Shown here piece by piece: positions 43,234-52,295 of a stretch of DNA of 64,000 bases. The position numbers and the translations under genes were made by a program. This DNA comes from Neobacillus mesonae (GTDB lineage: Bacteria > Bacillota > Bacilli > Bacillales > Cytobacillaceae). The DNA lies in NCBI RefSeq assembly GCF_023715155.1, contig NZ_JAMBNQ010000012.1, positions 53,656 through 117,655 on the forward strand. The letters run 5' to 3'. Below the pieces are notes generated by a model. The model worked only from the letters and a program-made list of their open reading frames with translations. It searched no databases and was not told the origin of the DNA. Every line of letters starts with the position of its first letter. Within the stretch, counting starts at the first letter, position 1.

Positions 43234-44199
43234 TCAAGACCAAAATTTCCACCACTTTTTTTCTTTGGCTGAGGCAACTTCTCTAAAATTGGTTAACATT
43301 TGCTGGAAAGCTGCTTCCCTTTGTCTGATTTCCTTGACGTATTGCTGGCGTTCTTCGACAAAGAATTCTCTATCAAGGGCAATAGCCTCTGTCAGCCCCG
43401 ATAATTCACTGTTGGTGTAATCAATGGTGTGGGCAAGGTCATTAGTAGTTTCAGTTAATTGTTTAGACAAAGCTGCTAATTCATCAGAGGTTTCAATTGA
43501 TACATCTTTAATACTGTTGGAAAGGTAATGAATTTTATCAGCAGTTAATTCGGAAGCCCTTTCCACGGTTTTTGAAAGCCCCTCTATTTCTTCTTTCGTT
43601 GAAGCTGTAGATTTGTAGATTGAATCTGACAGTGCCTTAACCGTGGTTAAGGTACCTTTAGAAATTTCCTTCTTTACCTCTTCGATAATTTCTTTTCGGA
43701 CTACGGTGCGGATTTCCTCTTTAACCTCATTAATAAAATTATTTTTAAATGTATCGACTGCTTCGTATAGCAGACTGGCATCGATATTGTGATCTTCTTT
43801 TACAGAAACTGGTGTGATTGAATCTGCGGCAACAACTTCAAAAGCGGTCTCATCCGGTTCAGCAATTTCGGCTTTATTGGAAGTTTTCAGGTGTTCTGCT
43901 GTATTTGGAATGCCTGTTGTATTTGAACCATCAAGCCACTCCGCAGCTTCTGCTGAAGTGCCGCTTTCAGGTGTAAGCTTTTTTTGTAAATTATAGCGAA
44001 TCATCTCCTTGCTTAATTTTTGCGAAACCATTTCTTTAATTTCTAGCAGCTGTTCTATTTCTCTATCAGTATAGATTCGTGCACCCTGCTTCGAGCGTGG
44101 AATCTGTATTAACTCATTTAATTCTTTCTCCCATTGCCGTATAATTCCAGGAGCTGTATTTATTTTTTTTGCCACTTCTTTTAATGTATAAGTTTTCAT
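43234..44199 (-). CDS. MerR-type DNA-binding protein with long coiled coil and DUF3967-like tail
   Basis: 321 residues: an N-terminal MerR-like helix-turn-helix (TLKEVAKKINTAPGIIRQWE, then GARIYTDREI), an acidic linker, a long coiled coil (about 150-300) and a C-terminal end EKKWWKFWS, the pattern of DUF3967. The aromatic/basic tail could bind membrane or a polar protein. Architecture parallels RacA next door (DNA-binding head, coil, basic-hydrophobic tail), so a DNA-to-membrane tether role is plausible but unproven. The start is ATG 44199 with AAAGGGATGG upstream. Confidence 0.78.
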   Translation of the reverse strand: MKTYTLKEVAKKINTAPGIIRQWEKELNELIQIPRSKQGARIYTDREIEQLLEIKEMVSQKLSKEMIRYNLQKKLTPESGTSAEAAEWLDGSNTTGIPNTAEHLKTSNKAEIAEPDETAFEVVAADSITPVSVKEDHNIDASLLYEAVDTFKNNFINEVKEEIRTVVRKEIIEEVKKEISKGTLTTVKALSDSIYKSTASTKEEIEGLSKTVERASELTADKIHYLSNSIKDVSIETSDELAALSKQLTETTNDLAHTIDYTNSELSGLTEAIALDREFFVEERQQYVKEIRQREAAFQQMLTNFREVASAKEKKWWKFWS

Positions 44200-44436
44200 C
44201 AAAATCCATCCCTTTCTATCTATCTAGGAAAAAATTTGTCTATGTCTAGTTATTCACCATTTGGTATCCTATTTTCCTGCTGCTTGACAAAAGCTATCAA
44301 AACAAGACTAAAGGAGTGAAATACCAACATATTTTGCAAAATCTTCATCTAATGCAAAAAATATTGAAAATAGGATTGAGATTTGTAGAAATCGGGTTTA
44401 TATTTGGAATGGAATATATGAAAGGGAAGGATCAGC

Positions 44437-45270
44437 ATGTGGATTGCAGCAGCATTTTTAACAATGGTTTGCTTTGGAGCAAATAATACTATATTTAAAT
44501 GGAGTACAGGTAACGGGTATTCAAAAGTCCATATTCAGTTTTATTTTTATCTTACAGCATTTCTATTAACGATAGCTTTTGGCATGGTTAAAGGGGTTCA
44601 TATTGGAGTGACTGCTGTTCTTTTAGGAGCTGTCATTGGTATATTAAATGCGAATGGAAATATTCAAATGTCAAAGGCATTTGAAAAAGGGCCTGCAAGT
44701 TTGACATCGCCAATCATAGGGACGAATGTAATACTTCCAATCTTAACGGCAGGGATTATTTTTCATGAGCATATTACAGCACTACAGTGGATAGGAATTA
44801 TTTTTATGTTAGGCTCAGCCATAACGATACAATATTCACCCGCATCCAAGCAAATTATTAACTATCAGCCTTGGATTTTCCGGGTAATGCTCTCCATTAT
44901 GTCCTTTGGTTTATTAGGGATTTTAATGAAGACATCATCATTTTTGCATATTGGTTCACTTGAAATTCTTATTGCCATGTATGGCGGCGGGTGTTTTTAT
45001 TTAGCTGTCTGCAGTTTTGCAATGAAAGAAAAATGGCTGAAATCAGAGATAAATGTAGGTACCATTGTGGGCTTAATCAGCTTTTTTGGATATAGCAGTT
45101 ATTTTTATGCCCTTCAAGCTGGGACTGCAAGTATTGTTTTTCCTATTGTCAGTTTAAATTGCCTTGTTGTGGTTCTTTCTGGACTATTATTTTTCAAGGA
45201 GAAATTAAAAAGATACCAGCTGGTTGGAGTCATTACTGCATTATTGGGGATTATTTTTACTAAATTATAA
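44437..45270 (+). CDS. DMT superfamily (EamA-type) transporter
   Basis: A 277-residue protein with ten membrane segments in two EamA repeats (FGANNTIFKWSTGNGYSK near the first, FGYSSYFYALQAGTASIVFP and SGLLFFKEKLKRYQLVG in the second). The family exports or imports small metabolites; the substrate cannot be inferred. GAAAGGGAAGGA precedes ATG. Not linked in an operon with its neighbours. Confidence 0.87.
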   Translation: MWIAAAFLTMVCFGANNTIFKWSTGNGYSKVHIQFYFYLTAFLLTIAFGMVKGVHIGVTAVLLGAVIGILNANGNIQMSKAFEKGPASLTSPIIGTNVILPILTAGIIFHEHITALQWIGIIFMLGSAITIQYSPASKQIINYQPWIFRVMLSIMSFGLLGILMKTSSFLHIGSLEILIAMYGGGCFYLAVCSFAMKEKWLKSEINVGTIVGLISFFGYSSYFYALQAGTASIVFPIVSLNCLVVVLSGLLFFKEKLKRYQLVGVITALLGIIFTKL

Positions 45271-45363
45271 TTCTATGAAAAAACATTGTAAACTACGCGA
45301 AACCTCCATGTAAACATCGAGCGTTATAATAGAAGAATACTAATGACAGCGGCGGGGGTTTAT

Positions 45364-45720
45364 ATGGAAGAAACAGTTGATACAGTTGCGAAATCCTATC
45401 TTCAGAAATCGTTGGAAGAGTGGAAAGATGATATATTAAAAGTTTTGGATGAAATTGAAAAAGAATACGAGGAAGTTGCACAGGATTTAAAGGTTTATTC
45501 ATATAAATATGGGATTACGAAACAGGTAATTCAATCAACAGTTAATGAAGAAATCATTGATAAGATTCGTGAAATGTATCATAAACCATTTGAAGAAAAC
45601 TACAATCATTTAAAGGAATACATACGTGATTTGGAAGAAAAAAAGCGAGTCTTTCAAATGTTTATCCAAAAAATTGAAGAAGTGACTAAAAAGGAAACGG
45701 CTAAAATTACAACATATTAA
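45364..45720 (+). CDS. Helical coiled-coil protein of unknown function
   Basis: A 118-residue, highly charged, almost entirely helical protein (EEWKDDILKVLDEIEKEYEE, LKEYIRDLEEKKRVFQMFIQ), no cysteines or membrane segment. The start is ATG 45364 with GGCGGGGG upstream. I do not recognise the family; it looks like a two- or three-helix bundle scaffold or an anti-sigma/adaptor-type protein, but nothing in its context tests that. Confidence 0.65.
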   Translation: MEETVDTVAKSYLQKSLEEWKDDILKVLDEIEKEYEEVAQDLKVYSYKYGITKQVIQSTVNEEIIDKIREMYHKPFEENYNHLKEYIRDLEEKKRVFQMFIQKIEEVTKKETAKITTY

Positions 45721-45926
45721 TAAAAGCAAAAAGCGCCTTCGGAACAAGGACAACTTATTCCGAAAGTGATCTTTCTAATTGGATTTCCTTAGCGGTCAGC
45801 CCTGGCAGGGGAATGTTTTTCGGCTCTAAAAGCTGTTTTGATTTTTAGGCCCGAAGGTTATTTGACCTCAAGGAGATAGTGCTGGAGAAGGGAAATTCTT
45901 CTCAAAGTCATATATTGATAAATAAA
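45721..45926. other. Intergenic region with possible coding remnant on the minus strand
   Basis: On the minus strand (about 45764-45847) an open stretch reads KSKQLLEPKNIPLPGLTAKE then IQLERSLSE, with no start codon or ribosome site, perhaps the end of a lost gene. TTCGGAA/TTCCGAA and GAGAAG/CTTCTC small stems also lie here. Confidence 0.3.
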
Positions 45927-45954
45927 AAACGCTCAGTTTGAGCGTTTTTTTATG
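45925..45954 (+). terminator. Intrinsic terminator, orphan
   Basis: AAAAAACGCTC and GAGCGTTTTTTT pair around AGTTT. It is about 200 bases beyond the nearest upstream gene, so it may end a small RNA or a long 3' UTR. Confidence 0.85.
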
Positions 45955-46039
45955 CTGTTTTTTTACCGGTAATTTTACCACTGTTAGTTTTTTTGCATAT
46001 ATTGATTAGCAGAGCAAAGCAGTGGAGGAGGCAGCGGAC

Positions 46040-47545
46040 ATGATAACTGCGAATCTTGGAAGTAAAACTTATCGGATTCCGGAAAACCTAGAGCAATATT
46101 TTCAGCTATTTCGATCACAGATTATCGGTGTAAATCAAGGATTTGATTCACCCTATGGAAAGAGAAAAATCCTGTATGGTGACTGGACAGCAAGCGGTCG
46201 TCTTTATCGGCCGATAGAACAAAAAATTTCTGAAGTATTTGGCCCCTACATGGCAAATACTCACACTGAATCAAATATCACTAGTTTAATGATGACCGGA
46301 ATGTATAAGCAGTCAAAGGAGATTATTAAGGAACATGTGAATGCTGATCCTTATGATGTGATAATCTTTGATGGTTTTGGGATGACAGCAGTTATTAATA
46401 AATTTCAGCGGATACTGGGGTTAAGAGTAAATGAAAACTTAAAATCGAGATTGAAAATTTCCAAACAGGAGAGACCCATCGTTTTTCTAACACATATTGA
46501 GCATCATTCAAACCAAACATCATGGCTGGAAACTATTGCTGATGTTGAAATCATTAAACCAGATAAAAATGGCTGTGTAGACATCAGCCATTTAGAACAC
46601 TTATTAATTCAGTATAAAGACCGGAAAATGAAAATTGGCTCTTTTTCAGCCTGTTCAAACGTAACGGGAATTGAGACACCTTATCATCAGCTTGCTAAAA
46701 TGATGCATCAGCATGGAGGCATCTGTTTTGTAGATTTCTCCGCTTCTGCACCATATGTAAAAATGAATATGCACCCGAAAGACCCTTTAGAAAAGCTGGA
46801 TGCAATCTTTTTTTCCCCACATAAGTTTTTAGGAGGACCAGGTACAAGTGGTGTTTTGGTATTCGATTCAAGATTGTATGCAAACAAAGTTCCAGACCAT
46901 CCCGGCGGCGGTACGGTTACCTGGACAAATCCTTGGGGAGAACATGAATATTATAAGGATATTGAATTACGGGAGGACGGCGGGACACCTGGGATTCTTC
47001 AAGCAATTCGGACCGCACTATGTGTGAAATTAAAAGAGCGGATGGGGATTGACAATATTTTAAAAAGAGAAAAGGAACAGTTAGACTTGTTGTTTCCGCT
47101 TTTGGAAGACATACCAGGAATTCAAATATTGGAAGGTCACCTAAAGAACAGAATTGGCATCATTTCGTTTAATATTAAGGATATCCATTATAATTTAATT
47201 GTCAGGCTGTTAAATGACCGCTACGGTATTCAAGTAAGGGGCGGCTGTGCGTGTGCCGGAACATATGGCCATTATTTGTTAGGAATTGATAAGAAGTCCT
47301 CTAAAAAGATTGCAGAAAAAATTAATCATGGTGATTATTCAACCAAACCAGGATTTGTTCGTTATTCCCTTCATCCAATTATGACGAATAAAGAGATTGT
47401 ATTATTTGCAAATGCACTTAAAGAAATTGCACTTAATATAGATGAATGGAAAAAGGATTATAAATATGATGCCGCCAGCAATGATTATTTTTATATTGAT
47501 TTTATCAGAGAAGACTTGACCCCATTATTTAGAATGGAACATTAG
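46040..47545 (+). CDS. Class V aminotransferase (cysteine desulfurase-like)
   Basis: 501 residues, PLP-dependent. The lysine that binds PLP is in FFSPHKFLGGPGTSGV, the cofactor pocket has THIEHHSNQTSW and VDFSASAPYV, and a desulfurase-like loop carries VRGGCACAGTYGH with two cysteines. It is larger than SufS/NifS (about 400 residues). It may act as a cysteine/selenocysteine lyase or an isopenicillin epimerase-like enzyme; the substrate is unknown. GGAGGAGGC precedes ATG 46040; the frame is open to 46022. Confidence 0.87.
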   Translation: MITANLGSKTYRIPENLEQYFQLFRSQIIGVNQGFDSPYGKRKILYGDWTASGRLYRPIEQKISEVFGPYMANTHTESNITSLMMTGMYKQSKEIIKEHVNADPYDVIIFDGFGMTAVINKFQRILGLRVNENLKSRLKISKQERPIVFLTHIEHHSNQTSWLETIADVEIIKPDKNGCVDISHLEHLLIQYKDRKMKIGSFSACSNVTGIETPYHQLAKMMHQHGGICFVDFSASAPYVKMNMHPKDPLEKLDAIFFSPHKFLGGPGTSGVLVFDSRLYANKVPDHPGGGTVTWTNPWGEHEYYKDIELREDGGTPGILQAIRTALCVKLKERMGIDNILKREKEQLDLLFPLLEDIPGIQILEGHLKNRIGIISFNIKDIHYNLIVRLLNDRYGIQVRGGCACAGTYGHYLLGIDKKSSKKIAEKINHGDYSTKPGFVRYSLHPIMTNKEIVLFANALKEIALNIDEWKKDYKYDAASNDYFYIDFIREDLTPLFRMEH

Positions 47546-47668
47546 GTTCAACGGAGAGCAGCATTAATAATGCAAGCAGCAGGAAAAGGGGAGCGGTGTA
47601 TTAATGTAAGCTGCATATTAACCTTTAAATGGCCATAGCATATGCTAGTGAAAAAGGTGTGACCCCTT

Positions 47669-48157
47669 ATGATTCATATCGTAAAGCCTGGTGAGACACT
47701 TTCCTCGATTTCTCATGATTACCGCATTAGTCTTAACCGGCTTCATGCGGCAAATCCAGGAATAGGTCATCTATATGCAGGACAGAAAATACAAATTCCG
47801 GGGCTGCCTGAGCCTAGTTCAATTCCATATACTATTCAAGTTTCTATAGGTAAAAAAAGACTGACACTTTTCCAAAATGGAAAGCTGGTTAAGATTTTTC
47901 CAATTGCTGTTGGGAAGATGCTGACAAGGACTCCAACAGGGGAATTTGTGATTGTCAATCGGCAGTTGAATCCTGGAGGTCCTTTCGGAGTTATGTGGAT
48001 GTCTCTGTCTAAACAGGGTTATGGCATACACGGTACGAATGACCCGAGTTCAATTGGAAAGGCAGTTTCCCATGGCTGTATTCGTATGTACAATCGTGAT
48101 GTACTTAAGCTTGCTGAAATGGTGCCAAATGGTACTAAGGTAATGATTATACCGTAA
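47669..48157 (+). CDS. LysM-L,D-transpeptidase (YkuD type)
   Basis: A 162-residue protein: LysM domain at residues 1-48 ([20 protein letters not shown]) followed by an L,D-transpeptidase domain with the catalytic motif [20 protein letters not shown] (active Cys in SHGCIR). It cross-links or trims peptidoglycan; relatives (YkuD) sit in the spore envelope. There is no signal peptide, as in YkuD. GGTGTGACCCC lies upstream; the ribosome site is modest. Confidence 0.92.
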   Translation: MIHIVKPGETLSSISHDYRISLNRLHAANPGIGHLYAGQKIQIPGLPEPSSIPYTIQVSIGKKRLTLFQNGKLVKIFPIAVGKMLTRTPTGEFVIVNRQLNPGGPFGVMWMSLSKQGYGIHGTNDPSSIGKAVSHGCIRMYNRDVLKLAEMVPNGTKVMIIP

Positions 48158-48161
48158 AATC

Positions 48162-48203
48162 TAAAAACGGAAGCTGACTATGATTTATCAGCTTCCGTTT
48201 TTT
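48162..48203. terminator. Bidirectional terminator
   Basis: AAAAACGGAAGCTGA and TCAGCTTCCGTTTTT pair around ten bases between convergent genes. Confidence 0.9.
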
Positions 48204-48213
48204 TATTACTATA

Positions 48214-48747
48214 CTATTCAGCTTTAGCAGCTTGAATTTGTAGGTTGATTTTCACTTTATCGCCAACTAGTACGCCGCCAGTTTCTAAGGCAGCATTCCA
48301 TACTAAACCATAATCAGAGCGGTTTAAAGAACCTTCGGCACTAAATCCCACTTTTTCATTTCCCCATGGATCTTTTCCTGAACCTTCAAATGTCACTTTG
48401 AAAGTTTCTTGTTTTGTCACTCCACGAAGTGTTAAATCACCAGTTACATCATATTCGCCTTCATCTGTTTTAACAATATTTGCTGCCTTAAATGTCATAT
48501 TTGGGTGATTCTCAACATCAAAGAAATCAGCTGATACTAAGTGAGCATCACGATCTTTGTTACGTGTATCAACACTTCCAGTTTCAATCGTAAAGGCAAT
48601 ATTTGCTGTTGTTAAATCAGTTGGATCTGCTTCAATATCTGCAGAAAAGCTTTCGAAAGAACCTTTCACGTTTGCAATCATCATGTGACGAACAGAAAAA
48701 TCTACGCTAGAGTGTGCGGAATCAATGGCCCATTTTGTTTTTGTCAT
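48214..48747 (-). CDS. yceI: YceI family lipocalin-like protein
   Basis: A 177-residue beta-rich protein with the YceI fold: WAIDSAHSSVDFSVRHMMIA, ENHPNMTFKA, GDLTLRGVTKQETFKV and a C-terminal VGDKVKINLQIQ strand. YceI proteins bind isoprenoid or amide lipids in a beta-barrel; this one has no signal peptide and is probably cytoplasmic. AGGAGATTTAAG precedes ATG. An inverted repeat 36 bases upstream is a candidate operator. Confidence 0.93.
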   Translation of the reverse strand: MTKTKWAIDSAHSSVDFSVRHMMIANVKGSFESFSADIEADPTDLTTANIAFTIETGSVDTRNKDRDAHLVSADFFDVENHPNMTFKAANIVKTDEGEYDVTGDLTLRGVTKQETFKVTFEGSGKDPWGNEKVGFSAEGSLNRSDYGLVWNAALETGGVLVGDKVKINLQIQAAKAE

Positions 48748-48782
48748 CTTAAATCTCCTCCAATTTTATTTCGAAAATATTT

Positions 48783-48813
48783 ATCTTGAATTTAAAATAA
48801 CTTAATTCAAGGT
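48783..48813. promoter_or_regulatory. Inverted repeat upstream of yceI
   Basis: ATCTTGAATT and AATTCAAGGT (9 of 10 complementary) are separated by 11 bases. Candidate binding site of a dimeric repressor such as a MarR-type protein. Confidence 0.5.
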
Positions 48814-48816
48814 AAA

Positions 48817-48949
48817 TTATATGATTGAATTTCGATATTGTCAATTGATTTTTTATCAATCTATAAAAAATTTTAAAAATTTTTTTATTTGGAATCTAGT
48901 TTTTAAACAAAAGCAGAAGGGAATGTAAGCTGGAAAAAAGCTCATAATA
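48817..48949. other. Intergenic region, no gene seen
   Basis: Very AT-rich. No ORF with a ribosome site; an AGCT...AGCT small stem lies just before the terminator at 48950. Confidence 0.4.
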
Positions 48950-48976
48950 AAAAAACGCCAACAATGGGCGTTTTTT
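48950..48976 (+). terminator. Intrinsic terminator, orphan
   Basis: AAAAAACGCC and GGGCGTTTTTT pair around AACAAT. No plus-strand gene lies within 770 bases upstream; it could end a small RNA or read-through. Confidence 0.75.
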
Positions 48977-49128
48977 ACAGAAAGTATTGAAAATAACAAA
49001 GAGGCATGTTAAAATAACTTTTGGTATAAAATTTATATGTTATATATATAAATATCCTATAATAACATTAACATATTTTTTTGTGGTTGTCAACGGAATG
49101 AACCGAATCAAATTATGGGAGTGGTTGC

Positions 49129-51462
49129 ATGAGTAAATTGCAAAAGAAGGACTGGCAAAAGGAGCAGGAAAGGGTCCATTCTGTTGTGGATATAATTGAC
49201 TGGAAAATGAATCGGCTTTTGAAGAATACCGGTAAAGTAAATACGGATGTTCTTGAACTAAGGAAAAACTTTTGGGAAGATGTAACCGTCAACTTAGATG
49301 AACCGGATGATGTTATCGAAACTGCCGCGAGTATAAAACAGCAGGCTGAACTTCTTTCGGAACGGGAACGAACCCATAAACAATTGGACCGGCAGCTAAA
49401 CACGCTTGAACGATTAAAATACTCTCCTTATTTTGGCCGAATTGATTTCTTGGAAGATGGGGAGACCATTACAGACAGTGTATACTTGGGGATTGCATCT
49501 CTAATGGATCAAACGGATGAGAATTTTTTGATTTACGATTGGCGGGCTCCAATATCAAGTCTTTATTATGATTACCCGCCTGGGCCGGCTCTTTATCAAA
49601 CAGCAGAGGGACCTATTTCAGGTGAAATGAAATTGAAACGACAGTTTATTATAAGGACAGCTGAAATTAAAGGCATGTTTGATACAGGAATAACAATCGG
49701 AGATGAAATGCTGCAAGAGGTGCTTGGGAACAATGCAAGCACACAAATGAAAAGTATTGTTGCCACGATTCAGAAGGAACAAAATGCTATTATTAGAAAT
49801 GAAAAAAGTAAATTTCTGATTGTACAAGGGGTTGCCGGGAGCGGTAAAACTTCTGCAGCTTTGCAGCGTGTTGCCTTTTTACTATATCGCCATCGAGGAA
49901 CCATTAGTTCTGAAAATATCATGTTGTTTTCACCTAATCCATTATTTAATAGCTATGTCTCTTCTGTACTGCCAGAGCTCGGAGAAGAGAATATGCAGCA
50001 GTCCACCTTCCAAGAATATTTATATCAACGAATTGGCCGATATTTTACCGTTGAAGACCCATTTGTCCAAATGGAGTATTTATTAAATGAAGAAAGCAAT
50101 CCGGATTATCAAACAAGACTGAATGGAATTCGATTTAAAGCAAGTCTCGATTTTAAAAAAATCATGGACGAATATGGAAATAGTTTATCAACCAAAGGAT
50201 TAATTTTTCGTGACCTGACATTTCGAGGAGACATTTTAATTACTAAAAGAGACATTCACAAATACTTTTATGGATTAGAGCCAAGCAATAGTATCCCTAA
50301 TCGTATTCAGATGGTAAAAGAATGGCTTGTTAGAGAACTAAAATCTGCAATGAAAAGGGAGCGCTCAAGGAACTGGGTGGAGGAGAAAATCCAATTTCTT
50401 GAAAAAGAAGACTATATGGAGGCTTTTAAACATCTGCAGAAGAAACAAAGATTTTCGGATAATACATTTGACGATTTTGACCGTGAACAAAGATTGCTTT
50501 CAGAAATGGTGGTAAAAAGAGAGTTTAAGCCATTATTTGCAATTGTGAAAAGTTTGAAGTTTATTGACATACCGCGTGTTTATTTACAGCTGTTTAGTGA
50601 TGAAATAAGTTTGACGGATCAAATTCCTTATGATTGGGAGTATATTAGCAAATTAACAGCTGAGAAAATAAACCAAAGGGTAATACCGTATGAAGATGCA
50701 GCACCTTACGTTTATCTACAAGATTTAATCGAAGGTCGTAAGGCCGGCACAGCTATTCGTCACATATTTATTGACGAGGCTCAAGATTATACGCCATTTC
50801 AGTTTGCATATATTCAAAGACTATTTCCCTACAGTAAAATGACATTGCTTGGTGATTTTAATCAAGCTATATATTCGGGAGTAACTGAAGCGCAAACTGT
50901 TTTAAATCAAATTACAGCGGAAAATGGTGAGGCTGCCACCTTTGATCTAACAAGAACATACCGGTCAACCAAGGAGATTGTTGAATTTACACGGGCGTTA
51001 ATTCCAGGGGGAGATAAGATTGAACCGTTTAACCGCAATGGTAATAAGCCAGTGGTCAGCTTAACAAATGAAAAGCGGATGCTGGATTGTTTAATTGAAA
51101 AAATAACTCGTCTGCAAACAGATGGACATCGGACCATTGCCGTAATTTGCCGTACTGATGATGAAAGCAAACGAGCTTATGGGAAATTAAAGGAAAAGAT
51201 CTCCCTTCATTTAATTGAAAAAGGTACCATTCTCTATGAAAAAGGAATCAATGTAATTCCTTCTTATTTAGCGAAAGGAATTGAGTTCGATGCAGTAATT
51301 TTGTATGATATTGCTCAATATGCAAGAGAAAGTGAACGGAAATTATTTTATACAGTATGTACTAGGGCCATGCATGAGCTTCATATGATGTCTTCGGAAG
51401 GATTAAATCCGCTTATGGAACAGGTTCCGCAGGATACTTATATCATTGAGGAAATACAATAA
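49129..51462 (+). CDS. helD: RNA polymerase-recycling helicase-like ATPase HelD
   Basis: 777 residues, UvrD/Rep-like SF1 ATPase of the HelD family, which binds core RNA polymerase and removes it from DNA using ATP. An N-terminal coiled coil (about 1-100) is followed by Walker A VQGVAGSGKTSAALQR, Walker B HIFIDEAQDYTPFQ and late motifs TYRSTKEIVEF and YLAKGIEFDAVILYD. B. subtilis HelD is 774 residues, so the gene is full length. GGGAGTGG precedes ATG. Monocistronic. Confidence 0.93.
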   Translation: MSKLQKKDWQKEQERVHSVVDIIDWKMNRLLKNTGKVNTDVLELRKNFWEDVTVNLDEPDDVIETAASIKQQAELLSERERTHKQLDRQLNTLERLKYSPYFGRIDFLEDGETITDSVYLGIASLMDQTDENFLIYDWRAPISSLYYDYPPGPALYQTAEGPISGEMKLKRQFIIRTAEIKGMFDTGITIGDEMLQEVLGNNASTQMKSIVATIQKEQNAIIRNEKSKFLIVQGVAGSGKTSAALQRVAFLLYRHRGTISSENIMLFSPNPLFNSYVSSVLPELGEENMQQSTFQEYLYQRIGRYFTVEDPFVQMEYLLNEESNPDYQTRLNGIRFKASLDFKKIMDEYGNSLSTKGLIFRDLTFRGDILITKRDIHKYFYGLEPSNSIPNRIQMVKEWLVRELKSAMKRERSRNWVEEKIQFLEKEDYMEAFKHLQKKQRFSDNTFDDFDREQRLLSEMVVKREFKPLFAIVKSLKFIDIPRVYLQLFSDEISLTDQIPYDWEYISKLTAEKINQRVIPYEDAAPYVYLQDLIEGRKAGTAIRHIFIDEAQDYTPFQFAYIQRLFPYSKMTLLGDFNQAIYSGVTEAQTVLNQITAENGEAATFDLTRTYRSTKEIVEFTRALIPGGDKIEPFNRNGNKPVVSLTNEKRMLDCLIEKITRLQTDGHRTIAVICRTDDESKRAYGKLKEKISLHLIEKGTILYEKGINVIPSYLAKGIEFDAVILYDIAQYARESERKLFYTVCTRAMHELHMMSSEGLNPLMEQVPQDTYIIEEIQ

Positions 51463-51470
51463 AACAAAAT

Positions 51471-51505
51471 AAAAGCTGTATGTTCATACTGACATACAGC
51501 TTTAT
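51471..51505. terminator. Terminator after helD
   Basis: AAAGCTGTATGT and ACATACAGCTTT pair around eight bases; AT-rich on both sides, shared with the convergent small gene. Confidence 0.75.
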
Positions 51506-51524
51506 TACGTTCTTTTTATAGTTA

Positions 51525-51659
51525 TTATCTTTTCCATTGTTTTTCGACTTGTTCTAATGCGAGACGCATAATTTCTTCTTCAGTTGTATTTCGGTCGGCA
51601 ATGACATTTGTTAAGTAGCTTTTTCCTTCGAAATTAATGGTTACTTCGATTTGCATCAT
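51525..51659 (-). CDS. BA3454-like small stress protein
   Basis: A 44-residue protein, MMQIEVTINFEGKSYLTNVI then ADRNTTEEEIMRLALEQVEK, ending QWKR. AAAGGTGA precedes ATG. The layout (beta hairpin then EEI.R.A.EQV.KQW helix) is that of a short family annotated in B. cereus-group genomes as BA3454 stress-response proteins. The function is otherwise unknown. Confidence 0.7.
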   Translation of the reverse strand: MMQIEVTINFEGKSYLTNVIADRNTTEEEIMRLALEQVEKQWKR

Positions 51660-51858
51660 AGTTAATCACCTTTCTTTATAAAAGAAGTTTTTTTGCATAA
51701 TGGAATCTTATCGATTAGGATTTGGTCAAACCATTAAGGATAAAAAATTAACTGAGAGAGAATTTGGATTGGTGTTACAAAGAAGTTAAAAAGAGGGTTT
51801 ATATATTATACTAAAATATACCCTGTATTAGAAGTGAAACCTCTGTGTCTGAAGAAAA

Positions 51859-51879
51859 AAACTTCCAAAGCGGAAGTTT
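51859..51879 (-). terminator. Terminator after the 51.9-kb gene
   Basis: Minus strand: AAACTTCC and GGAAGTTT around five bases, then TTTTCTTC. The stop codon lies in the stem. Confidence 0.75.
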
Positions 51880-52108
51880 AGACCTCGATAGTCATAAATT
51901 CTTCAACAAACTGCTGTACTTGGATTTTACTAATTTCATTTTTTTTCAGCAATGTTTCCGCAATGACAACATGCGCACGTATGGAGTTGTTTCGCTTTAA
52001 ATCACGAATTGAAATATCACCATTTAGTAATTGAATTGCCATTTCTTTGATGAGCGGATTCTTTGAAGATTCGTAAAGAAGATAGGCAATACATGTAATT
52101 TTATCCAC
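51878..52108 (-). CDS. Small helical protein of unknown function
   Basis: A 76-residue protein from GTG 52108 (GAGGAG seven bases upstream; frame open to 52123), reading MDKITCIAYLLYESSKNPLI, KEMAIQLLNGDISIRDLKRN and ending QQFVEEFMTIEV. Entirely helical, one cysteine, no membrane segment. The IxxGDISIRDLKRNN...AHVVIAETLLKK pattern could be a small protein-interaction domain; I do not recognise the family. Confidence 0.62.
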   Translation of the reverse strand: MDKITCIAYLLYESSKNPLIKEMAIQLLNGDISIRDLKRNNSIRAHVVIAETLLKKNEISKIQVQQFVEEFMTIEV

Positions 52109-52229
52109 ACTACCACTCCTCATGATCTTGAATCACTTTCTTTTAGTATTCGACCGAATGGTCATAAACTCCTGCATGTTTTCTGAAAATTTATAAAAAT
52201 AATGCACCAAACTGCGATTTTGTTGAATA

Positions 52230-52258
52230 TTGCTTATTTGTTTTGATTTTTATATAAT
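52230..52258 (+). promoter_or_regulatory. Sigma-A promoter of asnS
   Basis: TTGCTT (52230-52235) and TATAAT (52253-52258) with an exact 17-base spacer; transcription should start near 52265. Confidence 0.7.
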
Positions 52259-52295
52259 ATGGAAGGGATAAAAGACAAACTGTAAAACATAATAT

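Noticed and set aside
44316..44489. 57-codon GTG frame before the DMT transporter gene
   Set aside because: The ribosome-like AAGGAG touches the GTG with no spacing, and the frame runs into the transporter gene out of phase.
51700..51789. 29-codon ORF (MESYRLGFGQTIKDKKLTER...) on the plus strand
   Set aside because: No proper ribosome site and very short; composition is plausible but support is too weak.
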